DNA from: Burkholderiales bacterium UBA2463
GTDB taxonomy: Bacteria; Pseudomonadota; Gammaproteobacteria; Burkholderiales; Burkholderiaceae_A
Assembly: GCA_002342295.1 (NCBI GenBank)
Contig: DDPR01000018.1
Location: 10,216 to 22,722, forward strand
Direction of reading: 5' to 3'
DNA: 12,507 bases
The notes beneath the pieces were generated by a model. The model saw only the letters and a program-made list of their open reading frames with translations. It was not told where the DNA came from and made no database searches. Positions 1-6,192 of the stretch are shown piece after piece. Position 1 is the stretch's first letter. Every line of letters starts with the position of its first letter. The translations under genes were made by a program, and so were the position numbers.

Positions 1-865
1 TCGGATTACCGATCACTCGATCGTCAAAGCGCACTCCGATTGCTATGAGCACATCACAGTGCTGCATGGCCATGTTGCACTCATAGGTTCCGTGCATACC
101 CGGCATGCCCAAGAACTTAGAGTCAGAGGCTCGGTAGGCGCCCAGACCCATGAGGGTATTGGTGCAGGGATAACCCAGCATATCGACCAGCTGGTTGAGC
201 TCCTCAGAGGCATTCGCGAGGATGACGCCTCCACCCGTGTAAATCATCGGACGCTCTGCCCCAAGAATCATCTGAGCAGCCTTCTTGATCTGCCCCGAAT
301 GGCCCTTGACGGTGGGGTTGTAGGAGCGCATCCGAACCTCGGATGGATAGTGGAACTTGCATCGATCACGCGTGATGTCCTTGGGGACATCGATGAGCAC
401 AGGGCCGGGCCGGCCCGTTCGAGCAATAAAGAAAGCCTTTTTGACAGTCTCCGCGAGGTCTTTCACATCCTTCACGAGAAAGTTGTGCTTCACACAGGGC
501 CGGGTAATGCCAACGGTGTCGCACTCCTGGAAGGCATCCAAGCCAATCGCGTGGGTGGGAACCTGTCCCGAGATGATGACCATCGGGATGGAGTCCATGT
601 AAGCGGTTGCAATGCCCGTGACGGCATTGGTCAGTCCGGGCCCGCTGGTGACGATGGCCACGCCCGTCTTCTGGCTTGATCGCGAATACGCATCGGCCGC
701 GTGAATGGCCGCCTGCTCATGCCGAACAAGGATGTGCTTGACCTTGTCCTGCTTGAAAATCTCATCGTAAATATAGAGAACGGCTCCGCCGGGGTAGCCA
801 AAGAGGTGCTCCACCTTCTCTTCTTGAAGGCAGCGCACAAGAATTTCTGCGCCAGTGCATTCCAT
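1..865 (-). CDS. ilvB: Acetolactate synthase (acetohydroxyacid synthase) large subunit, N-terminal part, cut by window edge
   Basis: This is the catalytic subunit of the ThDP-, Mg- and FAD-containing enzyme that condenses two pyruvates to acetolactate, or pyruvate and 2-oxobutyrate to acetohydroxybutyrate. It is the first common step of valine, leucine and isoleucine synthesis, in the cytoplasm. The 288 codons present are about half of the usual 570-600 residues; the C-terminal half lies beyond base 1. Visible signatures are TGAEILV near the N-terminus, GYPGGAVLYIYDEI (about 23-36), the catalytic glutamate E50 in RHEQAA, the TSGPGLTN segment (73-80), and the start of the central domain with MIYTGGGV and IGVRFDDRV. 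The start at 865 is chosen because no ATG, GTG or TTG lies in frame just upstream and homologues begin near the TGAEI motif. A possible AAGGA ribosome site (881-877) is 11 bases away, which is rather far. The regulatory subunit gene ilvN would be expected downstream, outside the window. A longer N-terminus cannot be excluded. Confidence 0.96.
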   Translation of the reverse strand, partial: MECTGAEILVRCLQEEKVEHLFGYPGGAVLYIYDEIFKQDKVKHILVRHEQAAIHAADAYSRSSQKTGVAIVTSGPGLTNAVTGIATAYMDSIPMVIISGQVPTHAIGLDAFQECDTVGITRPCVKHNFLVKDVKDLAETVKKAFFIARTGRPGPVLIDVPKDITRDRCKFHYPSEVRMRSYNPTVKGHSGQIKKAAQMILGAERPMIYTGGGVILANASEELNQLVDMLGYPCTNTLMGLGAYRASDSKFLGMPGMHGTYECNMAMQHCDVLIAIGVRFDDRVIGNP

Positions 866-1035
866 TACGTTTCGCGTCCTTAACAGTTCCAGTGATCCCC
901 GCCCGTCGGCACCACCCGCGCTATGAGTTGCAAGCGCCGGCGATACAGACCTTGGTGCAGGGCCTTTGAGCTGATGGATCGGCAGCTCGCACGCCTTTTG
1001 GGCGCTTGGGCTGTCGGGTCAATCGGCAAGCCGCG

Positions 1036-1058
1036 TAGACTAAACGATGGAAAGTCTA
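1036..1058. repeat. Perfect 6-bp inverted repeat in the ilvB/RDD divergent region
   Basis: TAGACT (1036-1041) and AGTCTA (1053-1058) are perfect reverse complements separated by 11 bases. The dyad sits across the spacer and -10 box of the putative ilvB promoter. It also brackets the ribosome-binding site of the RDD gene, with the last arm base being the A of its ATG. It could be an operator, a small hairpin affecting RDD translation, or chance; arms of 6 bp are short. Confidence 0.35.
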
Positions 1059-1065
1059 TGGTCAA
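1037..1065 (-). promoter_or_regulatory. Putative sigma-70 promoter for ilvB
   Basis: Read on the minus strand, TTGACC (1065-1060) is followed after exactly 17 bases by TAGTCT (1042-1037). The -35 box matches five of six consensus bases; the -10 box keeps only the first, second and sixth positions. Transcription would begin near 1030, giving an ilvB leader of about 165 bases. The -35 box overlaps the start codon of the divergent RDD gene. I found no short ORF rich in branched-chain residues in this leader, so classical peptide attenuation is not supported. Confidence 0.35.
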
Positions 1066-1507
1066 CCCAATTGTTCCCGCCTCTGTTTGGCGACGCTTTG
1101 TCTGCATGGGCTACGAGGCCTTTTTGCTCGTGGGGCCCATTCTGGTGATCTCGTTCCTCTATGCGTGGATCATCGGCCAAGATGACCGACACCCCGGCCT
1201 TGAGGACGCCAAACGTCTGGGTCTGCAGATGACGATTTTCATCGCGGGCCTGGCCTACTTTCGCTGGGGGTGGAGCGAAGGCCGCGTCACCCTCCCCATG
1301 CAGACCCTCGCCTTGGTGATTGAGGACGCATCAACTGGCGAGCCGATCAGCCGAGGACGCGCCTTGGCCCGAGCTGCCCTGGGCAGTCTCTTTGTGTTCA
1401 CAGGGCTCTGGCTCGCAGCCCTTTTCCGACGTGATCGACAGACACCTTACGACCTCATTCTCGGTACGCGTCTGCGCCATGCGCCGCGTCCTCGAACACC
1501 ACACTAG
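1058..1507 (+). CDS. RDD family membrane protein
   Basis: This is a 149-residue inner-membrane protein of the RDD family, whose role is mostly unknown (some members are implicated in transport). The family's conserved charged residues are visible: the arginines WRRF (11-14) before the first membrane segment, and FRRDRQTPYDLILGT (123-137) at the end. Hydrophobic stretches at about 20-40, 57-72 and 106-124 give three likely membrane helices; a Gly/Thr/Met motif (EGRVTLPM, 74-81) follows the second, as usual in the family. The ATG at 1058 is preferred over an in-frame ATG at 923 because it has a GGAAAG ribosome site at normal distance and because the extra 45 residues are basic and unlike RDD N-termini. 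The stop overlaps the clpB stop in a shared CTAG. It is divergent from ilvB. Family assignment is firm; function is not. Confidence 0.88.
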   Translation: MVNPIVPASVWRRFVCMGYEAFLLVGPILVISFLYAWIIGQDDRHPGLEDAKRLGLQMTIFIAGLAYFRWGWSEGRVTLPMQTLALVIEDASTGEPISRGRALARAALGSLFVFTGLWLAALFRRDRQTPYDLILGTRLRHAPRPRTPH

Positions 1508-4107
1508 TGAACCACGCGCTCGAAGGACAACTCCCCTCCCTTGAGGTCAACCGGCACGATCGAGCCGGGCGGAAACCGACCCTCCAGAATGAGTCGGGCC
1601 ACCGGGTTCTCGATCTGTGACTGAATGGCGCGCTTGAGCGGCCGAGCCCCGTAGAGCGGATCAAAACCCACCTTGGCGATCTCATCAAGAGCGCCCTCAG
1701 AGACCTCAAGCCGCAGGTCGCGTTCGGCCAGTCGCGCGGACAATCGCTGCAGCTGAATGCTCGCAATACTGCGCACGTGGTCTGCCCCCAGAGCGTGAAA
1801 GACCACCACCTCGTCGATGCGATTGATGAACTCGGGTCGGAAATGGTCCTTGACCTCCTGCATCACCGCGGTCTTGATGATGTCGCTCGAACTTCCGGAA
1901 AGCCGCTGAATCTCCTGCGAGCCCAGGTTAGAGGTCATGACCACCACCGTGTTTCGAAAGTCGACCGTCCGCCCCTGCCCGTCCGTGAGCCGACCGTCGT
2001 CGAGCACCTGCAGGAGCACATTGAAGACGTCGGGATGGGCCTTCTCGACCTCGTCGAGCAGGATGACGCTATAGGGCTTCCTTCGCACGGCCTCGGTGAG
2101 CGTTCCACCCTCCTCGTATCCGATGTAGCCCGGCGGCGCGCCGATGAGTCGGGAGACGGAATGCTTCTCCATGAACTCGCTCATATCGATGCGCACAAGA
2201 TGCTCCTCGGAGTCAAAGAGGAACTGGGCCAGTGCCTTGCAGAGCTCGGTCTTTCCCACGCCTGTGGGGCCCAGGAACAAGAAGGAGCCGTAGGGTCTAT
2301 TGGGGTCTGAGAGTCCAGCGCGAGACCGTCGAATAGCATCGGAGACCAGGCCAACAGCCTCGTCTTGCCCCACCACGCGCTGGTGCAAGAAGTCCTCCAT
2401 CTGCAGGAGTTTTTCGCGCTCACCTTGCATCATCTTGCTCACCGGAATTCCTGTCGAGCGCGAGACGACCTCAGCAATCTCCTCGGCCCCCACCTGGGTG
2501 CGAAGAAGTTTTGGTCGGGCTGCGCCTTCGAGGTGAGAGCCTGCATCGGCGACCTTGAGCTTGGCCTCGAGTTCGGGCAGACGTCCGTACTGGAGCTCGG
2601 ACACCTTCTGCCAGTCCCCCTTTCGCGTGTGTTTCTCGATATCAAGCCTCAGGCGCTCAATCTCTTCCTTGATACTCTGCGACCCCTGCACCGCTGCCTT
2701 CTCCGACTTCCAGACTTCCTCTAGATCGGCCACCTCTCGCTCGAGCTTGCTGATTTCCTGCTCGATGAGTTCAAAGCGCTTTCGAGAAGCGTCGTCCTTC
2801 TCCTTACGAACCGCCTCGCGCTCAATCTTGAGTTGGATCAGCCGCCGATCGAGTCGATCCATCACCTCGGGCTTTGAGTCGATCTCCATCTTGATTCGAC
2901 TGGCCGCCTCATCGATCAGGTCGATCGCCTTGTCGGGAAGAAAACGGTCGGTGATGTAGCGATGAGATAGCTCGGCCGCCGCGACGATGGCAGGGTCGGT
3001 GATGTCGACGCCATGGTGGAGTTCATAGCGCTCCTGGAGCCCTCGCAAGATGGCAATGGTGGCCTCAACGCTGGGTTCACCCACAAGCACCTTCTGGAAG
3101 CGGCGCTCGAGAGCAGCGTCTTTTTCAATGTACTTGCGGTACTCATCGAGCGTCGTTGCACCGATGCAATGCAGCTCCCCGCGAGAGAGAGCTGGCTTGA
3201 GCATGTTTCCAGCGTCCATTGCGCCCTCGGCCTTGCCAGCCCCAACCATGGTGTGAATTTCGTCAATAAAAACAATGGGGTGACCAGAGCCGCTCTCGCT
3301 CATGGCAGCGATGTCCTTGAGCACCGCCTTGAGCCGCTCCTCGAACTCACCTCGAAACTTAGCCCCAGCCAACAAGGCCGCCATATCCAGTGTGAGCACG
3401 CGTTTTCCCTTGAGACCCTCCGGAACCTCCCCGTTGACGATGCGCTGGGCCAGGCCCTCAACAATCGCGGTTTTACCCACGCCCGGCTCCCCGATGAGAA
3501 CGGGATTGTTCTTGGTTCGTCGCTGCAGGATCTGAATACACCTGCGGATCTCATCGTCGCGCCCGATGACTGGGTCGAGCTTGCCCTTGCTGGCGCGCTC
3601 AGTCAGATCGACCGTGTACTTTTTGAGGGACTCTCGCTGACTCTCGGCCTCTTGAGAGTCGACACCAGCCCCTCCCCGCACGGTCTGTATGGCCAACTCA
3701 AGATTCTTCCGACTGCCCCCGCTTTCTCTCAGAATGCGACCCGCCTCACACTTGTCGTCACTCAGGACCAGCAGAAATAGTTCGCTCGCAATGAATTGGT
3801 CCCCCCGCTTCTGGGCCTCCCGATCAGAGAGGTTGAGCAGACGAATGGCGTCTGACCCCATCGAGATCTGTCCGGTAACCTCCGAGACCTTTGGGAGGCG
3901 CTCGAAACTCTGACGCGCCTCTTGGGTGAGCTTCTGGACGTTCACGCCGGCCCTCGACAGCAGAGAACGTGTCGGTGCGTCCGGCTGCTCGAGCATTGCC
4001 ACCAGCAGATGGGCTGGCTCTACGGCAGGGTTGTCATGGCCCAGCGCCAGACTCTGCGCATCTGCAAGAGCCTGTTGAAAGGCAGTCGTGAGTCGATCCA
4101 TTCGCAT
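1504..4107 (-). CDS. clpB: ATP-dependent disaggregase chaperone ClpB
   Basis: This is a hexameric AAA+ disaggregase that, with DnaK/DnaJ/GrpE, pulls polypeptides out of cytoplasmic aggregates after heat stress. At 867 residues it is full length. The order is an N-terminal substrate domain (about 1-145), AAA domain 1 with Walker A GEPGVGKT (206-213) and Walker B FIDEIH (280-285), the coiled-coil middle domain (about 405-525), then AAA domain 2 with Walker A GPTGVGKT (613-620) and Walker B ILLDEVE (682-688). The second pore loop GYIGYEE (660-666) keeps its tyrosine; the first pore-loop aromatic is Phe251 (AKFRGEF) where E. coli has Tyr. The ATG at 4107 has AAGGA nine bases upstream (4121-4117); an ATG two codons later is less well spaced. 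A likely sigma-32 promoter lies upstream. The internal GTG that makes the short ClpB form in E. coli is GTC here. It is convergent with the RDD gene and divergent from moeA. Confidence 0.98.
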   Translation of the reverse strand: MRMDRLTTAFQQALADAQSLALGHDNPAVEPAHLLVAMLEQPDAPTRSLLSRAGVNVQKLTQEARQSFERLPKVSEVTGQISMGSDAIRLLNLSDREAQKRGDQFIASELFLLVLSDDKCEAGRILRESGGSRKNLELAIQTVRGGAGVDSQEAESQRESLKKYTVDLTERASKGKLDPVIGRDDEIRRCIQILQRRTKNNPVLIGEPGVGKTAIVEGLAQRIVNGEVPEGLKGKRVLTLDMAALLAGAKFRGEFEERLKAVLKDIAAMSESGSGHPIVFIDEIHTMVGAGKAEGAMDAGNMLKPALSRGELHCIGATTLDEYRKYIEKDAALERRFQKVLVGEPSVEATIAILRGLQERYELHHGVDITDPAIVAAAELSHRYITDRFLPDKAIDLIDEAASRIKMEIDSKPEVMDRLDRRLIQLKIEREAVRKEKDDASRKRFELIEQEISKLEREVADLEEVWKSEKAAVQGSQSIKEEIERLRLDIEKHTRKGDWQKVSELQYGRLPELEAKLKVADAGSHLEGAARPKLLRTQVGAEEIAEVVSRSTGIPVSKMMQGEREKLLQMEDFLHQRVVGQDEAVGLVSDAIRRSRAGLSDPNRPYGSFLFLGPTGVGKTELCKALAQFLFDSEEHLVRIDMSEFMEKHSVSRLIGAPPGYIGYEEGGTLTEAVRRKPYSVILLDEVEKAHPDVFNVLLQVLDDGRLTDGQGRTVDFRNTVVVMTSNLGSQEIQRLSGSSSDIIKTAVMQEVKDHFRPEFINRIDEVVVFHALGADHVRSIASIQLQRLSARLAERDLRLEVSEGALDEIAKVGFDPLYGARPLKRAIQSQIENPVARLILEGRFPPGSIVPVDLKGGELSFERVVH

Positions 4108-4164
4108 CTGATGGGTTCCTTCCGGAGTCTGTGGCGTCCCTCTAGTGGACGTTGGTTACCTCGG

Positions 4165-4194
4165 TAGATGACGATGAGTCATCAAAATTTCAAT
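4165..4194 (-). promoter_or_regulatory. Putative sigma-32 (RpoH) heat-shock promoter of clpB
   Basis: On the minus strand ATTGAAA (4194-4188) is followed by a 14-base spacer and CGTCATCTA (4173-4165). Compared with the E. coli sigma-32 consensus CTTGAAA and CCCCATNTA, the -35 region differs at one base and the -10 region at two. The spacer length is within the usual range. A start site near 4158 would give a leader of about 50 bases ending in the clpB ribosome site. ClpB genes are classically RpoH-controlled, which supports the call. It is a match by eye only. Confidence 0.55.
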
Positions 4195-4260
4195 AGCTGT
4201 TCGGCCCACGTGACCCACGAGCGCCCCGCCCACCCCCCGGCTTTGGCAGAATGGGACCAC

Positions 4261-5454
4261 ATGAAAACGCTTGAGGAAGCCCTCTCTCACCTTTTGGGAC
4301 GGGTGAACCACATGCCCACCACCGAGAGGATTGGGCTTTCTGAGGCTCACCAACGAGTTCTCGCCAGCGCGATCCAGTCTCCAATAGATGTGCCGGGCTT
4401 CGATAACAGCGCCATGGACGGATACGCCTGCCGCCTCGACGCAGAGGGCATTCCGCTCCCCGTGAGCCAGCGCATTGCCGCGGGCGACGCCCCATCGCCC
4501 CTCGCTCCCGACAGCGTTGCCCGAATCTTTACGGGCGCACCCCTGCCCGAGGGCGCGCAGGCGGTGGTCATGCAGGAGAGGACGACCATTCAGGACGACG
4601 GTCGTGTTGTTTTATCGGGACCGATTGAGCTGGGTCAGTTCATTCGACGCACTGCGGGCGACCTCTCCCGAGGACAGGCCCTCTTCCCAGTCGGCCACCT
4701 TCTGCAATCTGCAGATGTTGCATTGCTGGCCTCGGTGGGTCTGAGCGTGCTAGAGGTCTTTCGACCACTGCGTGTCGGGGTCTTTTCGAGCGGAGATGAA
4801 CTGCGTCAGCCGGGGTCGGCGCTTGCTCCCGGTCAGATTTATGACAGCAACCGCCCAATGATCATGAGCCTGGTTCGCGCGCTGGGCGCTCAGGCATCCG
4901 ATCTGGGCTGCCTGCCTGACGCCTTGGAGACTACGCGGGCTGCCCTCAGAGAGGCTGGCCAGGCGCATGACGTACTCATCACCTGCGGCGGCGTCTCGGT
5001 CGGTGAGGAGGACCATATGAAAGCGGCTGTGAGCGCCGAGGGCGCTCTCGACCTCTGGAAGATCATGCTCCGCCCAGGCAGGCCCTTTGCTTTTGGGCGG
5101 GTGAGAGACGCCACCTTCATAGGCCTCCCCGGGAATCCTGTGTCCGCCTGGGTCACCTTCGCCCTCCTCGTGAGACCTTACCTCCTTCGCGCCTCGGGTC
5201 AGCAGAGAGTCGAGCCAGAGTCGCTCTTGCTCGAATCGGGCTTTGACTGGCCCCACCCAGACGCTCGGAGGGAGTTCCTTCGTGGGTGGATCGATGCATC
5301 GGGCCGCCTCGCGCATCATCCTCGTCAAGACTCCCAGGTTCTCTCGAGCATCTGCGAGTCTCGCGGACTCATTGAAATACCCCCGGGCCAGCCCGTTTGT
5401 CGCGGAGACCGTCTGCGCTACATTCCCTTCACCGCCCTCCTCTCGCGCGGCTAA
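4261..5454 (+). CDS. moeA: Molybdopterin molybdenumtransferase MoeA
   Basis: MoeA inserts molybdate into adenylylated molybdopterin, the final step in making basic molybdenum cofactor, in the cytoplasm. From the ATG at 4261 the protein is 397 residues, the normal MoeA length. Conserved segments are visible in order: PGFDNSAMDGYA (about 45-56), IFTGAPLPEGA, FSSGDEL, YDSNRPM, the MPT-binding TCGGVSVGEEDHM loop in the MogA-like domain, RPGRPFAFG and GLPGNPVSAWVTF, then a C-terminal beta domain. The frame stays open upstream to an ATG at 4168, but the extra 31 residues resemble nothing in MoeA and overlap the clpB promoter. A modest GGGA lies just upstream of 4261. It heads the moeA-moaD-moaE operon; moaD begins 9 bases after the stop. 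The start is moderately certain, the identity firm. Confidence 0.95.
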   Translation: MKTLEEALSHLLGRVNHMPTTERIGLSEAHQRVLASAIQSPIDVPGFDNSAMDGYACRLDAEGIPLPVSQRIAAGDAPSPLAPDSVARIFTGAPLPEGAQAVVMQERTTIQDDGRVVLSGPIELGQFIRRTAGDLSRGQALFPVGHLLQSADVALLASVGLSVLEVFRPLRVGVFSSGDELRQPGSALAPGQIYDSNRPMIMSLVRALGAQASDLGCLPDALETTRAALREAGQAHDVLITCGGVSVGEEDHMKAAVSAEGALDLWKIMLRPGRPFAFGRVRDATFIGLPGNPVSAWVTFALLVRPYLLRASGQQRVEPESLLLESGFDWPHPDARREFLRGWIDASGRLAHHPRQDSQVLSSICESRGLIEIPPGQPVCRGDRLRYIPFTALLSRG

Positions 5455-5463
5455 GGACAGTTC

Positions 5464-5715
5464 ATGCACCAAATCACACTCAAACTCTTTGCCTCGCTGC
5501 GGGAACAAACCGGCTTTGAGGGGGGTTCTATCCACGTCAAGGCCTCCTCCATCGCCGAGCTTCGAGAGGAACTCGCTCAGCGAGGTGAGGCCTGGCAGGC
5601 GATCTTGCAAGCCGGCCATGTGCGTGCAGCCCTGAATCATCGAGTCACGGAGGACTCAGCAAGCATCCGCGACGGCGATGAGGTCGCCTTCTTTCCCCCG
5701 GTCACAGGGGGCTAA
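5464..5715 (+). CDS. moaD: Molybdopterin synthase sulfur carrier subunit MoaD
   Basis: MoaD is an 83-residue ubiquitin-fold protein. It is the small subunit of molybdopterin synthase and, as a C-terminal thiocarboxylate, donates sulfur to precursor Z (cPMP). The key feature is the required Gly-Gly C-terminus, seen here as the last residues of PPVTGG after an acidic DGDEVAFFPP segment. The start ATG has GGACAG a few bases upstream. The moaD stop TAA (5713-5715) directly abuts the moaE GTG start, so the two subunits of the heterotetramer are probably translated in a coupled way. Activation needs a MoeB-type adenylyltransferase, not in this window. Length and fold signature fit the family well. 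Confidence 0.94.
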   Translation: MHQITLKLFASLREQTGFEGGSIHVKASSIAELREELAQRGEAWQAILQAGHVRAALNHRVTEDSASIRDGDEVAFFPPVTGG

Positions 5716-5718
5716 GTG
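5707..5718 (+). promoter_or_regulatory. moaE ribosome-binding site and GTG start overlapping the moaD Gly-Gly codons and stop
   Basis: Five consecutive G (5707-5711) lie four bases before the GTG start of moaE. These bases also form most of the two glycine codons at the MoaD C-terminus; the moaD stop TAA fills the gap. This decides the GTG at 5716 as the moaE start, since there is no other start codon with such placement. Confidence 0.6.
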
Positions 5719-6192
5719 GATCCAGTCATTCGCATTCAGTTTGACGACTTTGATGTCGGGGAGGAACTCCTGCGCCTCAGGAGGCAGCCAGACGGGCAGC
5801 CAGACACTCGGGTGGGCGCAGTGGCAAGTTTCGTGGGCACGGTCCGCGACCGCAATGAGGGTGTGGGGGTATCCACCCTCACGCTCGAGCACTACCCCAG
5901 CATGACTGAGCAGAGCATCTCGGACATTGTCGAAACGGCCCGGGTTCGCTGGCCGCTCCTCGCTGTCAGCGTCATACATCGCATCGGTCGACTGGAGCCC
6001 TCGGACCAGATCGTCTTCGTCGGCGTCACCAGCGCCCACAGAGAGGCTGCCCTGGAGGCCTGTCACTTCATCATGGACTTTCTGAAAACGCAGGCGCCCT
6101 TCTGGAAAAAAGAGGCCACGCCCTCCGGAGAGCGCTGGGTCGAGGCGCGCGCGTCCGATGACAAGGCGCTGGACCGCTGGTCCGCGCGCTAG
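5716..6192 (+). CDS. moaE: Molybdopterin synthase catalytic subunit MoaE
   Basis: This large subunit of molybdopterin synthase binds cPMP and, with MoaD thiocarboxylate, forms the dithiolene of molybdopterin. The 158-residue product shows the family motifs SFVGTVRD (38-45), LEHYPSM (57-63), IHRIGRL (87-93), TSAHREAALEAC (105-116), and LKTQAPFWKKE (123-133). The last holds the active-site lysines corresponding to E. coli Lys119 and Lys126 (here Lys124 and Lys131). It starts with GTG immediately after the moaD stop. Its TAG stop shares the palindrome CTAG (6189-6192) with the stop of convergent thrC. The insertion RRQPDGQPD near residue 22-30 is a little longer than I recall in E. coli. Confidence 0.95.
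   Translation: MDPVIRIQFDDFDVGEELLRLRRQPDGQPDTRVGAVASFVGTVRDRNEGVGVSTLTLEHYPSMTEQSISDIVETARVRWPLLAVSVIHRIGRLEPSDQIVFVGVTSAHREAALEACHFIMDFLKTQAPFWKKEATPSGERWVEARASDDKALDRWSAR

Noticed and set aside
59..679. 206-codon open frame on the plus strand opposite ilvB
   Set aside because: It lies entirely antisense to a well-conserved enzyme gene and its product has no recognisable family features; it is a frame shadow in GC-rich DNA.
880..1107. 75-codon minus-strand frame ending 14 bases before ilvB, considered as a leader peptide
   Set aside because: It is not rich in Leu, Val or Ile, overlaps the RDD coding region, begins upstream of the proposed promoter, and no terminator/antiterminator pair is evident.
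3013..3780. 255-codon open frame on the plus strand inside clpB
   Set aside because: Antisense to the AAA domain 1 region of clpB; the conserved clpB reading frame explains the lack of stops.
4750..5640. 296-codon open frame on the minus strand opposite moeA and moaD
   Set aside because: It crosses two firm genes on the other strand and shows no protein motif or ribosome site.
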